A stretch of 64,000 nt of DNA from Breviolum minutum Mf 1.05b.01 (lineage: Eukaryota; Sar; Dinophyceae; Suessiales; Symbiodiniaceae), in NCBI GenBank assembly GCA_000507305.1, contig DF239136.1, forward strand, positions 38,368-102,367. The letters are read 5' to 3'. The position numbers and the translations under genes are program-made. The first letter of the stretch is position 1, and each line of letters opens with the position of its first letter. A model generated the notes under the pieces. That model made no database searches, was not told the origin of the DNA, and saw only the letters and a program-made list of their open reading frames with translations. This document shows, one piece after another, positions 11,498-21,737 of the stretch.

Positions 11498-13729
11498 TCT
11501 CTATGTCCAATTTGTCCAATGTATGTTTAGCAGATAATACTTTTTCTCTATGTCTAATGTATTATCTCTATGTCCTATCAACTTTAAAGGGCCTTTAAAA
11601 AGTTTTAAAACATGCCCCGAAAAAAAAATTCAAAAGGTCAGTGATTTCCGGAAGAAATGTACTGAGGTGGTGGATTTGAAAGCTAAACCACCCTGCCCTG
11701 GTGATGCCCTTTTTCATCGTGTGCCTTGGATCCAGTAAAGACTTCGAAAATCTGGGAAGTAATATAACCTTAGTGTAGATTGGTTTGGTGTAGTTGTGTA
11801 TAAGTACGAATTTCACCAAGATTGATGAGGAAGCTTAGTTCAAGTGGTTCACTTTGATTCATCATGAGGCTTATGACTTTGTAACCAGCTTAGCCAAGAC
11901 AATGAAAAGAAAGGATAGAAGCAGGCATACCATATCAATCTTATAGCTTAAGATGTGGCCCCAGGATTCCAGTGATCACTTTAAGAATCATGTTTTTTTG
12001 CATAAGCTTCTCAACCCACCAAGTTGTTTCCAATTTGCACCACAATTGTCATACTTGTCTGTAATTCAAGCATAAATCATCAATAAGAAACTCGTGGCGA
12101 ACTAGGCAGTTCCTATAGTTCGGTGGATTTTTGGACGATCTAAGTCACCGATTGTTGTGAATTTGGGTTGTTTGGTGATCTTCAAATACATGCTAGAAGG
12201 AGTGTGGAAATGTAGCGGTTCGAGTGCACGAAACAAGAAAAACGAAGGATGGGATGATGGGAAACAAATTTTTGGATCCATGCCTGGGGTTTTGACGTTT
12301 TGCAGGATTTAATTTGAAATACCACATGGCAAAAAACATGCGGCTTTTTGGATATTTTCCAGGATTGGCTACCAACAATCCAAGGTTGGATACCTTGGGG
12401 TTGGATTTTTTCCAGGAGGATTGGCTCTCAACCTTGGAGAAACTTTGGGGCTTTGGGATTGTTTTTTTGGTGCAACATGTCTGAACTCTCCACATGGAAT
12501 GCTAACTTCCTGGCATTCCAAGCAGTGGGGATAAGATGCTTGGAAAATTTTCCCCAAAAGAAGCGGCAGTTCCAATTTCGTTCGCCCAAAATTTTTGAGT
12601 CGGACCAGCTCGTCGTCACTGGGTCCCCAAAAAAGCCGAGGTTTGGTGGTTTGAAAAAGTGGAGGAATTGAGGAATATGAACCGGGTGGTGTTTTTTTTT
12701 ATCGGTTTTTCATCAAAACAATTATGTTGGTTTAGATAGATAAAGAGTGTTAGTTGGAATATCATCTTGATTTGATTGTAGTTTATATTAATCTTAGTTC
12801 AATTAAATAGATTTCGTAGCTGGCAAAGAATAGATGGACATGTGTTGATAACAAGAACCCTTTATATGCATATAAACATATATTGCAGTGTTCAATGGCT
12901 GATCCCACACATCAGGATGAGGTCACAACCAAAAGTCGTCTCAAGATGGCTCAAGGTTGAAAGGAGAGACTGGCAACGAGACATGCGTAGCAAGCATTAC
13001 GTGGCAACGTTGTTTGCCCAGCAGCTAACAACTGGAAGTTGTTTGGATGCCATCCAAAACCTATCTGTTGGTAGGTGTTTTTTTTCACCCAAAATCCCGG
13101 AATCCCACCGAACGAAACTTGCGAAATTAATTTTTTGGTACACGTTTTTTTGAAATGTTTCTATAGTTACACTGATGAAAAAAAAGCCACCAGAAAAATC
13201 CATGAAACGCAGTCAGATCTCCCCCTAAAACCTCCGAAACGTTAGCTTTTTTAGCTTTTCTTGTAGCGTTTCGGAAACACATCAACCCGCGCTCCTCGTC
13301 ATCATGTTTGATGGTGAGAAATTCAAACACATCAAGCTGCTTGGGCGATTTTTGCCGTGGAGGGATGGAGGTTGCTGGAAACGGATATTTTCTACACTTT
13401 TTTTCTCTTGGCAAATAATTTTTTCGTATGCGCTACATATCTTATGACGATTTCCTGATGACATAGATGATCAAAATCTCTATACCCATTTTTGTTTAAA
13501 ACCTCAAACAAAATATGTAAAATCTCCTCCATATTTTTTTTCAAGCCGTGAAAGGGATGCCTGAAGTTCTATTGATCTGAGTTATAGAAACGTCCAGGGA
13601 ACGAGTCCGTGTCATCCTACCGGGGGAAGTTCGGAAAATCATCGACTCAAAAGTGCCGAAAAAAAAGGAGGATATGACAGGATATGTGATCGTTCCCAGG
13701 ATCCAAGAAATCTCCAACAGGACCCACTG

Positions 13730-13786
13730 AACGGACCCCTAAACCTAAGTATCCAATATCTCTAGCAACTTACTTAGGGGTCCGTT
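13730..13786. repeat. Short inverted repeat with 13-bp arms
   Basis: AACGGACCCCTAA pairs perfectly with TTAGGGGTCCGTT across about 31 bp. It is either a small MITE relic or a stable hairpin. I see no second copy. Confidence 0.6.
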
Positions 13787-15180
13787 GGTAAGGTTCGATT
13801 CAATTTTTGATTGACAGGAGGGTAAAAGGTTGGTTCTATAGTTGACTTCTGAAAGTCAAGGTGAATTTGCCTTTTGACAAACTCAGGTTACGGGCGGTTA
13901 CAAATGAAGTATCTGATATGACGACCGATGAGGTGTGGCTAGCGGCTAAACCGATCTCCTAATTTTTCAAAATCCCCAAAGTTCTCTAATTTAAAGATCA
14001 TCAAACAGTGTTGTACCACCACCTCATCCTCACCGAAAAATCACCCTACAAAGACCAGTAGTCAGTAGTCATCCAGGAAAGTTCGTCGAAAGTCTGAGAA
14101 AGTTTCCTCCAGATTGGTGCAACACATTGATATTGTTTACTGAGGCAGCATCAGCCTGCAATGCAAGGAAGTTTCGAATCGCAACTCGCTCCAAGCGTCA
14201 ATCTCAGCAGGTACCATGCGACCTTACTGTGTAAAACACCGCTAGGGTTTCCTAGGTGTTTTTAAGTTGTTGTTGAATCTCAAAATCCTGAAAAACCGAT
14301 GTGTGACACTGATCATCAAACCATCATGGTTTCCTGACATTGGACTGGATATTTCTCAGATATCTTTCTCAGGACATCATCCGTCCTCCTGTCGAGTGAA
14401 CTGAAATTTCCGACTTCAAATTCAAGCATAACACTCTTCTCAGCAATTGATAGCGAGCTCAAATAAAACATGTAGACTTCCATTTGGCGTTTATACTTTC
14501 AGAGAGGTCCCGTTCCAAGCTATATAGTTCAAACATATTCAAAACCCCTAAGATTCTGCCTAACCTACTGGGTATACAGTGCATCGATGTCGATTGGTCT
14601 ATAAATTAAAAATAGCGGGTACTGGTTCTTGCCAAAAAAAATACCACACAGAAGAGAACAGCCTGTTTTCAACACTTCGGAGTTGCGTTTCAACCACCAA
14701 ACCTTATGTTTTTTAGAACTTTTTAGCCGCCGAAGATCCAGCTGATGCACTGAAACTTTCCGAAGGGATTAGTCCATGTAAGAACATCCCAACAAGATAT
14801 TGAATCACATCTCCCAAAAAAAGTACTCGTTTTTTTCGCAGGTCACGCGGTCCTAGCCCCGGTGAATCAATGGAGGAGAAAGTGGATGGGAGGTAGGATT
14901 TTTGTGGGAAAAGTTGGATTAATCACGGTGAAACTGTGACCTTTTTTGGATGAGGATGGGATGGTCCTAGGAAGTGCTGACAAAGCTGCCATTAGATGCA
15001 GAGCAGGTGAAGAAAGATGTCTTTTTGAATGATCTTGAGACAATTGGTGTATCAGCATGGATCATCACTTCAGGTGACATCCAGACGACCATCTCTTACC
15101 AACCATCCAGACGAAAGTTCGCAAAAACAGGCCTTGCCAGCAGGCCAAAGCCACCATCACCATAACCACCACCAGCATTA

Positions 15181-15441
15181 ACCACAAGCACAGCTTCCAT
15201 TCCACCAGCCTTTCACTATCCATCCTGGAAGGAGCCACGCATCCGAACAGCCTCGATTAGCCATGATGTGCCATCGCCCGGGACCTCCTCGGAACTGCGC
15301 GCATGGAGCCTTGGTGAAACAAGGACAACCATGTCCCAACAATGACTGCAGGGGTCATGGAGTCCGTGCCATGATGAATTATCCAGCCATTTTTGATTGG
15401 AGAGGGGTAGTTTATGAACTCCCTTATGAAAATAGACAGTA
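15181..15441 (+). other. Open, GC-rich, Cys-containing stretch, possible exon
   Basis: A frame open for about 87 codons between a TAA and a TAG encodes, from the Met pair near 15,262, a peptide with C-H-R-P-G-P-P-R-N-C and later C-P-N-N-D-C. The composition is more protein-like than the neighbouring introns. No domain is recognised, and no splice sites were fixed. A coincidental open frame is quite possible. Confidence 0.22.
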
Positions 15442-16580
15442 GGCACTTCATTTTGAGCCAGAAGTATGGCTCGGTCAACTGCAGGGTTATTGCTAGTTTA
15501 AAATGCAGGAGCCTCCCATCATCAATGGCTTTTTCTGGCTCTGGGAACAGGTGGTAGGTAGCGTATGATCACCCAAGTGGCTGCATTTGCCACTTAAATA
15601 CAATATTTCTTGTAGTGGGTTATACGAACCCTACCATCTATGTCTGGAAACAGACAAAACATTGAGTTCGAGTGGTTTAAGAGTTTAAGATATAGGAGAT
15701 TTTCCAGTGGCTTGAAAACTTATATCCTCAAAAAGAAATCCCTCAATATCTGGATGATCAGAAGACAAATTTGCAATCTTCTGTGCCATGACCATGTGCA
15801 AGGGCACTGGATTCTCCGGAATTTCCCAGCTTGGCAATTTGGTGCTTCTTTTGAATAGACCTTTCCAGGGTGTGGCAAGAGGATGAGACGGCCAGTAATT
15901 AATCCTGAGGCTTTGAAAGAAGGGAAATGAATCCTGTAGCCAGTATAATGTCGTGGCACTATTCCTTGTACTGAGGTAAATACCGATAATACCATCCAAT
16001 TTGCCTCAATACAAACAATACCGTTTAGAATCAGCTGATGTTTACAGTAGATTATATTGAATTCTTTGACTTGAACAACTGATTTCCTTTGTCGGTAGTG
16101 ATGCATTCCAACAGTACAGCTCTGGGAGTAGTCGATTAAACAGAAAGACATGGCTTTCCTTGGTATAATTATTTGAAAAAGTTCATGAAACTCAAAATCA
16201 CAAACTTTCAAAAGATGGTCAACGTGAATGGAAAGTACAGCTGGGCGGCCCTACATCTTCTTCATCACTGAACCATGAAACATATTTCCCCCACCACCGA
16301 AATTCAACTTATATAGATACCCCAAAATGGCCCCAAATCCCAAGAGGAAAAATATCAAACTTCCAACCATTGAAAATCTCAGAGACTATGGCTATATTCC
16401 AATGAGGTGTTCCATACAATTAACATCAATTAACATGGTGAATCCATGTGAATCCTACCTTCACAACTCGAGGACAGCACGGAATAGTCATGCCAAGAGG
16501 TGCCAATCTCCGGGGTGAAGTTCCGGGGTGGATGCCAATGTTAGAATTTTCCATGCCAGAGATCCTCCTGCATGAAAAAT

Positions 16581-16686
16581 GGGTGTTTCCTTAAATGGTG
16601 GTACCCCCATTTCACACCCCCAAGTCCTGAGCATTTTTAGTAGGAAAACCCATAGTTGTTGGGTAGCACCATTTTAGGAAACCCCC
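16581..16686. repeat. MITE family A, copy 2 (diverged)
   Basis: GGGTGTTTCC at one end and GGAAACCCCC at the other, with inner GGTACCCCC and GGGTAGCACC blocks. The central part differs from the other copies, so this is an older or different subfamily member. Confidence 0.65.
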
Positions 16687-19311
16687 AAATATATGTTTCT
16701 TTTTGAGGTAGTAAGTCGCGGGAAACATGGCTTTAAAAACATGCGGGGGTCAAATTTTGAGTTGCGAAGTGTTCGAAAACATTTAAGGAGAATTGCTCAG
16801 ATGTCTTCGAAGCTGATTAAAAACGACCCTTGGAGTCTTTACAAACTATATCTTCCATATGGATGTCAGATTGCATGTATGAGGCATGAATTCTCTATAC
16901 ATCTCTTTGGGAATGCATCAAATGTGGTTCGATTCAAAAAGTGGACACGTGGAAGCAATTTTATCCCCCATGATGTTCTTCACCGGAATCTCCAACATGC
17001 CTCCCCAACATTAAGACGAAGAGTCACCCTCCAGGAAACTAATATTTTCCCTTTAAGGTAGCTGGGAAGATGATGTTTTCTTCCTCTTCCAGTGGTGGTG
17101 AAATGGACTCCTTTTTTTTGGAGCTTAGGATCATCTGGGTGGTGGCAACTCAAATATATTTGGAATTTCCATCCCGGATCCTTGGGGTTTCATGATCCAA
17201 TTTCACGAGCATATTTTTCGAATGGGGTTTTTACCTTTTCAACCACCAAATAGAAACTAGAATGGTGACGATTCTCACCAGGGAATGTGCCCTTTGAGGT
17301 CCTAAAACGGTGTTTTTTTTTTCAAAAAAATCTCCCAACAAAAGGGACGGGACCTCGACGAGGTGGATGAAAATCATCATGAGATTCATGGATTCATGTG
17401 GAATAATAATGGTAACCCTCCCGAATGCCACCCCACCAGGAAACAAGGCATTATATAGGGATTATCAACCACCATGATCCCTTAGATTCCCATGATGGAT
17501 AGCGAAAAAAACATGTAAACTCCACTGAAGTTCTGCAATGCCGAGGCATTGCTCAGACGCATTTCAGCATTTGTTGGATCGATTGCTACAGCAACACCTC
17601 CTGGAGATGCATGGCGCCATTTAGAGGGAGCGTGGTTGGTGTGTGTCTTCTGTTAATTAACTCACTATAGCCACATGTTTCTTTCAGGATAAGGCATTTG
17701 GGACCTTATTGAAAGGAATTCTTCGAGTATTTGGAATGGTGAATCATTGGTGAATCAGACCCAGTTGAGTCACAGCTGGGTTCATCTTCAATCATGTTTT
17801 TGTTGCTTCCCAAACGGATGGGTCGGGTTCGCTATTTGTCGCTTTTTGTCGTCTAGTGTTGCCTACTGCATTCTTAAACAAGGCATAGAGTCTGTTCAAA
17901 CTGAGTGCTTCAAATACACGTTGATGGCAAGGTCATTTCAAGGCATGGTTCAAAATCCCCAATGTTCCAATCCCATGGGTTTTTTCCACCTTGACCGTTT
18001 TTCATGTTTTTCCCACTTCAGATCGAGGCTCTGCGAGGGCAGCAGTTCGTCACACACTGGCCTGACGACGGCCGGACGCAATACTGATCGCAGTTCCAAA
18101 CGAGACAGTGCATGTTTGGGATCCCAGGATCTCCGGTTGAAAGGATGGTTTTCACAACCAAAAATATCAACCTTGAGGCCAGGAACCGATTTTGGGTCCA
18201 TGAAAGTCATCTTAATAAACATGCAACTGAAAGGCCTTGGAAGTGGGATGTAATTGGGGTTATAACCATATGATATATATATGTATATATATATATATAT
18301 ATATGAGCANAAACCTCCACACGCAGCTTCCTGGTGACCATCTCTTCAGCTAGTCCGTTTTTTATCATTTTTGAGATGGCGTTTCATTTTCTTCGCCAAC
18401 GAGGTTTCTTGACATAAGGGTCATCTATCCCCATACATGTCTCGAGTATTGTATGTTTGTAGTGCTCCGTCATCCTCCACTTCTTCTTCGGACTCATCAG
18501 ACAATTGAGAAAAAAGACAAGCACTGGAAAACGAGGTCACCATTTTTCCAAGAACATGCTTCAAGACTAAAAGTTAATTGAACGAGGTAGGGATTAACTG
18601 AAACACATGCGGCCTTTCAAAATATGATTAATAAAAGCCGTCGCTCATATATATATATATATAAAAGGATGCTAATAGAATTGTAGTATCAATTGGACCT
18701 TTTTTGATAGAGAAGGCATGTGGGCATGCGGAGTTTTTGGTAGCAGAAATGGCCTGGAAAGGCCACTTATCTTTCTTTCCCTCCATTAGCTTCCCCAAGT
18801 AAATTTTCCACCCATTGGAAAAGATGCAAAATTCGGCAATCAGATTTCCTTCCGGAACTTCCAAAAAAAAACAGTCGCTGTGAGTTGCTCCGTAAAGTAT
18901 TGCTAGATCCCACCACTTTGCAATAGGTACTTCGGTGACGAATCTCCACCTCTCCAAGGTTCCTTCGGAGAGTCGATTTCCCAAGCAAAGACCTTAACGG
19001 AGAACCACCGCCGCAGGCAAATTCAGGAGAAAACCCGGTCCCGGGCTTCGGCAGTTTGTTTCATTGGTGTTGGGAGGTCCAGGTGGTTCATGTGGAGTTT
19101 TTGCCATGATTTCGACCTACATGTTTTTGAACCTAGAGAAATTTCCTTCACTGTAGGTTGACTTCCTTGTTGTTATGGTGCTTCTTATTTGTAAATTGAT
19201 CTATAGAATGTCCCAGTTCCATTTCAAAGAAAGCATCCAAAATCTCGAAGGCAAAGAACAACTAAACAAAAAAACATTTGCTGGAAACCGGGACCCGCAC
19301 GCGTCGTCGAG

Positions 19312-19423
19312 TCATGTTGGAGGAGATGCACGAAGTTCATGCTTCTGAGATCCTTTCGGCATGGGATCGTAGAGAACCTGAGAAAGAGGATGACTTGAGT
19401 ATTACTCCCTCAGTTGCTCGGCG
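19312..19423 (+). CDS. Possible first coding exon of channel 2
   Basis: An open, GC-rich stretch follows GTCGAG and ends at a GTATGA donor. An ATG two bases after the AG starts MLEEMHEVHASEILSAWD, then RREPEKEDDLSITPSVARR. It is acidic and soluble, as expected for a cytoplasmic N-terminus. An AG directly before the start codon would suit the acceptor for spliced-leader addition, but no leader sequence is visible. Membership of channel 2 is inferred from strand and position only. Confidence 0.35.
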
Positions 19424-20151
19424 GTATGATGTTCATGTTTTGATAAGATCGAGAGATGCGAAAATCCATCCAGTACCATCCATGGGACTGGTATATTTAG
19501 CTACATGAGTCCTTGATTTTTATGGTAAATATGGGTAAATATACCATACATGGATGTTATGGGGATCGGTTGAAACATATGAAAACGCATTAGTAAATAG
19601 AACGCATATTGTTTAAATAGAAAGGAATAGCATCTTTAAAGCATTCACCATTCAACATTTTGAATAGATCCCTTCTAGATATTCTCCTTTTAGTTTCTTT
19701 TTGGAATCTTATCAAGGGATGATTCCATGGCCTTGTTTTCCATGGCAACAATGAAGCCGACCCAAAGATTGTTCAACCGCCAGGTACGTAGTGAGCCAGG
19801 TGAAGGAAGCAACGTGCCGAGCGCACAAGTTCTTCGGGACGATCCGACGCTTGGAAAATTATGAAAGCAATGGTTTCTGTAATCAGCTTCCAGTTTTTCT
19901 TCTGTTGTTTGGAACTTTAACTTTACATACTTTAGCCAGAATTTGCATTGTTTTTTAGCAGAAAAATACCTGTTAACCATGCTGACATGAAATATATAAG
20001 GGAACACAAGGGATAGAAAAGAAGAAGACCCAAAGATGAAACAAAGACTAGGAGACTTTCAAACACTATCGGCTTCTATGCAGCATACTATCGGAGTCGA
20101 TACCGGCATGCATTGTAGACAAATAGATCTTTTTGGACACACATACATACA

Positions 20152-20239
20152 TATGCACATTTTTTGTATATAATATATATATATATATATGATAAGATAG
20201 GTTTTACACTTCTATTTGTCTTCGAGATAGAGATCCTAC
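20152..20239. repeat. Left copy of an 88-bp duplication flanking the retroelement
   Basis: The sequence from TATGCACATTTTTTG to GATCCTAC is repeated, with a few differences and a shorter AT run, at 25,713-25,796, directly after the single N. It is either a long target-site duplication or an assembly join between the occupied and the empty allele. Confidence 0.7.
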
Positions 20240-20241
20240 AC

Positions 20242-20630
20242 TTTTTTTGTCCCCTACTCATGTTGTTCCATGTTGTTTTTCTCAACAGGACACTGAGTTT
20301 CAACGATGTTTGTTTGGCATTTTGCTTTCCAGGTCACGGTGTGAGGTGATTGTATGTAAACACCGGCCTGTTGATCCAATTCACGATGTTCTGATTCTTT
20401 AATGGTGGAAATGGAACGAAATTCATTTGCAGGATTTGCCAGTTCAAAAAAACTTGTGCATATCCCTCCAGCTGCGGCGCTTAAGTGCAGTCAGTTTTTT
20501 GGACTGCGCGCATGTCGTCGACAGCGGTCTGAAGACTCAGATCGTCAGGCCCGGAGGCCCCCTGGAGGAAAAAAGAACAAGCGCCAGCCAAGTGCTTCCA
20601 GCGCCGTTCCAGAGTTTACTTTACTTGATC
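20242..20630 (+). repeat. Left pseudo-LTR of the Penelope-like element
   Basis: This 389-bp stretch is repeated in the same direction at 25,320-25,708 with only a few differences, for example one A in the run near 20,450 and GGAGG versus GGG near 20,550. Penelope-like elements often carry such LTR-like direct repeats, which come from partial tandem insertions. It contains an open frame starting at 20,402 that is shifted in the right copy, so the frame is not clearly coding. Confidence 0.8.
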
Positions 20631-20968
20631 AAAATTTTGTTGGACGTTGTTGCCGGGGTTCACAGCTCTACGGGACAACGTTGTTACAATCCATATTGCC
20701 CTCTAAGCTGGGTCACGGATCTCTTTGCCCACTGACTTTGCTGGAGATAAATAATGAAGCATGAAGCCTGGTCTCGTGACGTTGTGTCCCAGTTATAAAG
20801 GTTGGAGACTGTTGTCTCCAATGAGGAAGCTTTTTGTTTATTGGTGGGATGCCTCAGAGACACGCTTCAACTTTTTGAAAAGAGACATGAAAAAAACTTT
20901 TAAATAGCAATTCCTCGTTTTGTTCTGAAGTTCGCAACCAAGTTTGTACGCAGTTTCGATGTTTATTC

Positions 20969-21334
20969 GTGCTTTTATCTCTTGAAACGATCTCCGTTTT
21001 GATACACGTGGTGGTGATTGCTTTGTTGTGTTTGCGAATTTCTGACGTTAGAGTTTGCAATTCGTTTTTGCATGCCTTGGGCGACATTTTGTGGCATGGG
21101 AGAAAGTATTCCTTTCGACGGCAACACAAGCTGACAGTCTATAAGAAGGACGCTGCCATCCGAATTGTTTGGCTCTTACACTGTCTCAGTGCCTTGAGAG
21201 GGTTGGTGTTGCTCTTGTTTCAACTTCTTGGTGGTGAACGAAGACGAAAGCATGCAAAACATAAGTTGCAGTGTTTGCCCCCTGCAGTCAGGGTTTGTTT
21301 GCGTTGCCTTGCTGGAGAAGGATCATGTGGATAA
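20969..21334 (+). CDS. Short upstream frame of the retroelement
   Basis: A 121-codon frame with a hydrophobic start and a basic, Cys-containing end (R-R-R-K-H-A-K-H-K-L-Q-C-L). It overlaps the GIY-YIG frame by about 107 bp in a different frame. It could be the N-terminal part of the endonuclease protein, displaced by a frameshift, or a separate ORF1. No domain is recognised. Confidence 0.35.
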   Translation: MLLSLETISVLIHVVVIALLCLRISDVRVCNSFLHALGDILWHGRKYSFRRQHKLTVYKKDAAIRIVWLLHCLSALRGLVLLLFQLLGGERRRKHAKHKLQCLPPAVRVCLRCLAGEGSCG

Positions 21335-21737
21335 ACAGCGTGCTTGCAAAACTTTGATTCCCTTCCTTTGTTTACAAGTTTTGATTGGCTTCAAACCCCC
21401 TGTTGCACACCAATGTGCTTTGTATTGCTTGCTGGGGCGGACTGCAACCTACATAGGCAGGTCGAAGTTGAATAGACAAGCTTCCCTTGGCGCCCCGTTG
21501 GCCAGAGGACATGAACATGTTTGGGAACTTTTCAATTCCACAGGAGCTTCACCTGACCTGAAACAAAAAGCCTTCAGACATGAGACTGTTGTTGATTTTG
21601 CACAGTTTTACCTTTTCACAGTTTCAGATGAGGTTGCAGGGTTTTCTGAATCTAGTTTAATTCGTTCTTCACATGCAAATGGGAATACCATCCCCGTCAA
21701 CGCCCACCACATGATATCCGTGAACCTAGCAATATGA
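21228..21737 (+). CDS. GIY-YIG endonuclease ORF of the Penelope-like element
   Basis: A 169-residue frame. Residues 64-80 read ALYCLLGRTATYIGRSK, a recognisable GIY-YIG core (hydrophobic-Tyr-x-Leu, then TYIG, then the Arg of the family). A following H-E-H, a further His/Glu pair (F-R-H-E-T) and an Asn-rich end (H-A-N-G-N) are candidates for the remaining catalytic positions. The N-terminus has C-x4-C and other Cys that may bind metal. The domain nicks target DNA to prime reverse transcription. The stop TGA at 21,735-21,737 overlaps the ATG of the RT frame as ATGA. Upstream the RT frame stays open back to 21,656, so either re-initiation or a -1 frameshift could couple the two products. Confidence 0.68.
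   Translation: MVVNEDESMQNISCSVCPLQSGFVCVALLEKDHVDKQRACKTLIPFLCLQVLIGFKPPVAHQCALYCLLGRTATYIGRSKLNRQASLGAPLARGHEHVWELFNSTGASPDLKQKAFRHETVVDFAQFYLFTVSDEVAGFSESSLIRSSHANGNTIPVNAHHMISVNLAI

Larger units (their letters stand above)
6649..19311. other. Long region with few or no supportable exons
   Basis: The 3' end of channel 1 and the 5' part of channel 2 should lie here, but I could place only weak candidates (9300, 15,181 and 18,020 areas). The rest holds the MITEs listed separately, AT dinucleotide tracts (7820-7890, 8388-8456, 11,220-11,290, 18,270-18,309) and a single N at 18,310. The open frame 8520-8909 (129 codons, no introns) has reasonable codon use but no recognisable domain. I do not call it. 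Confidence 0.5.
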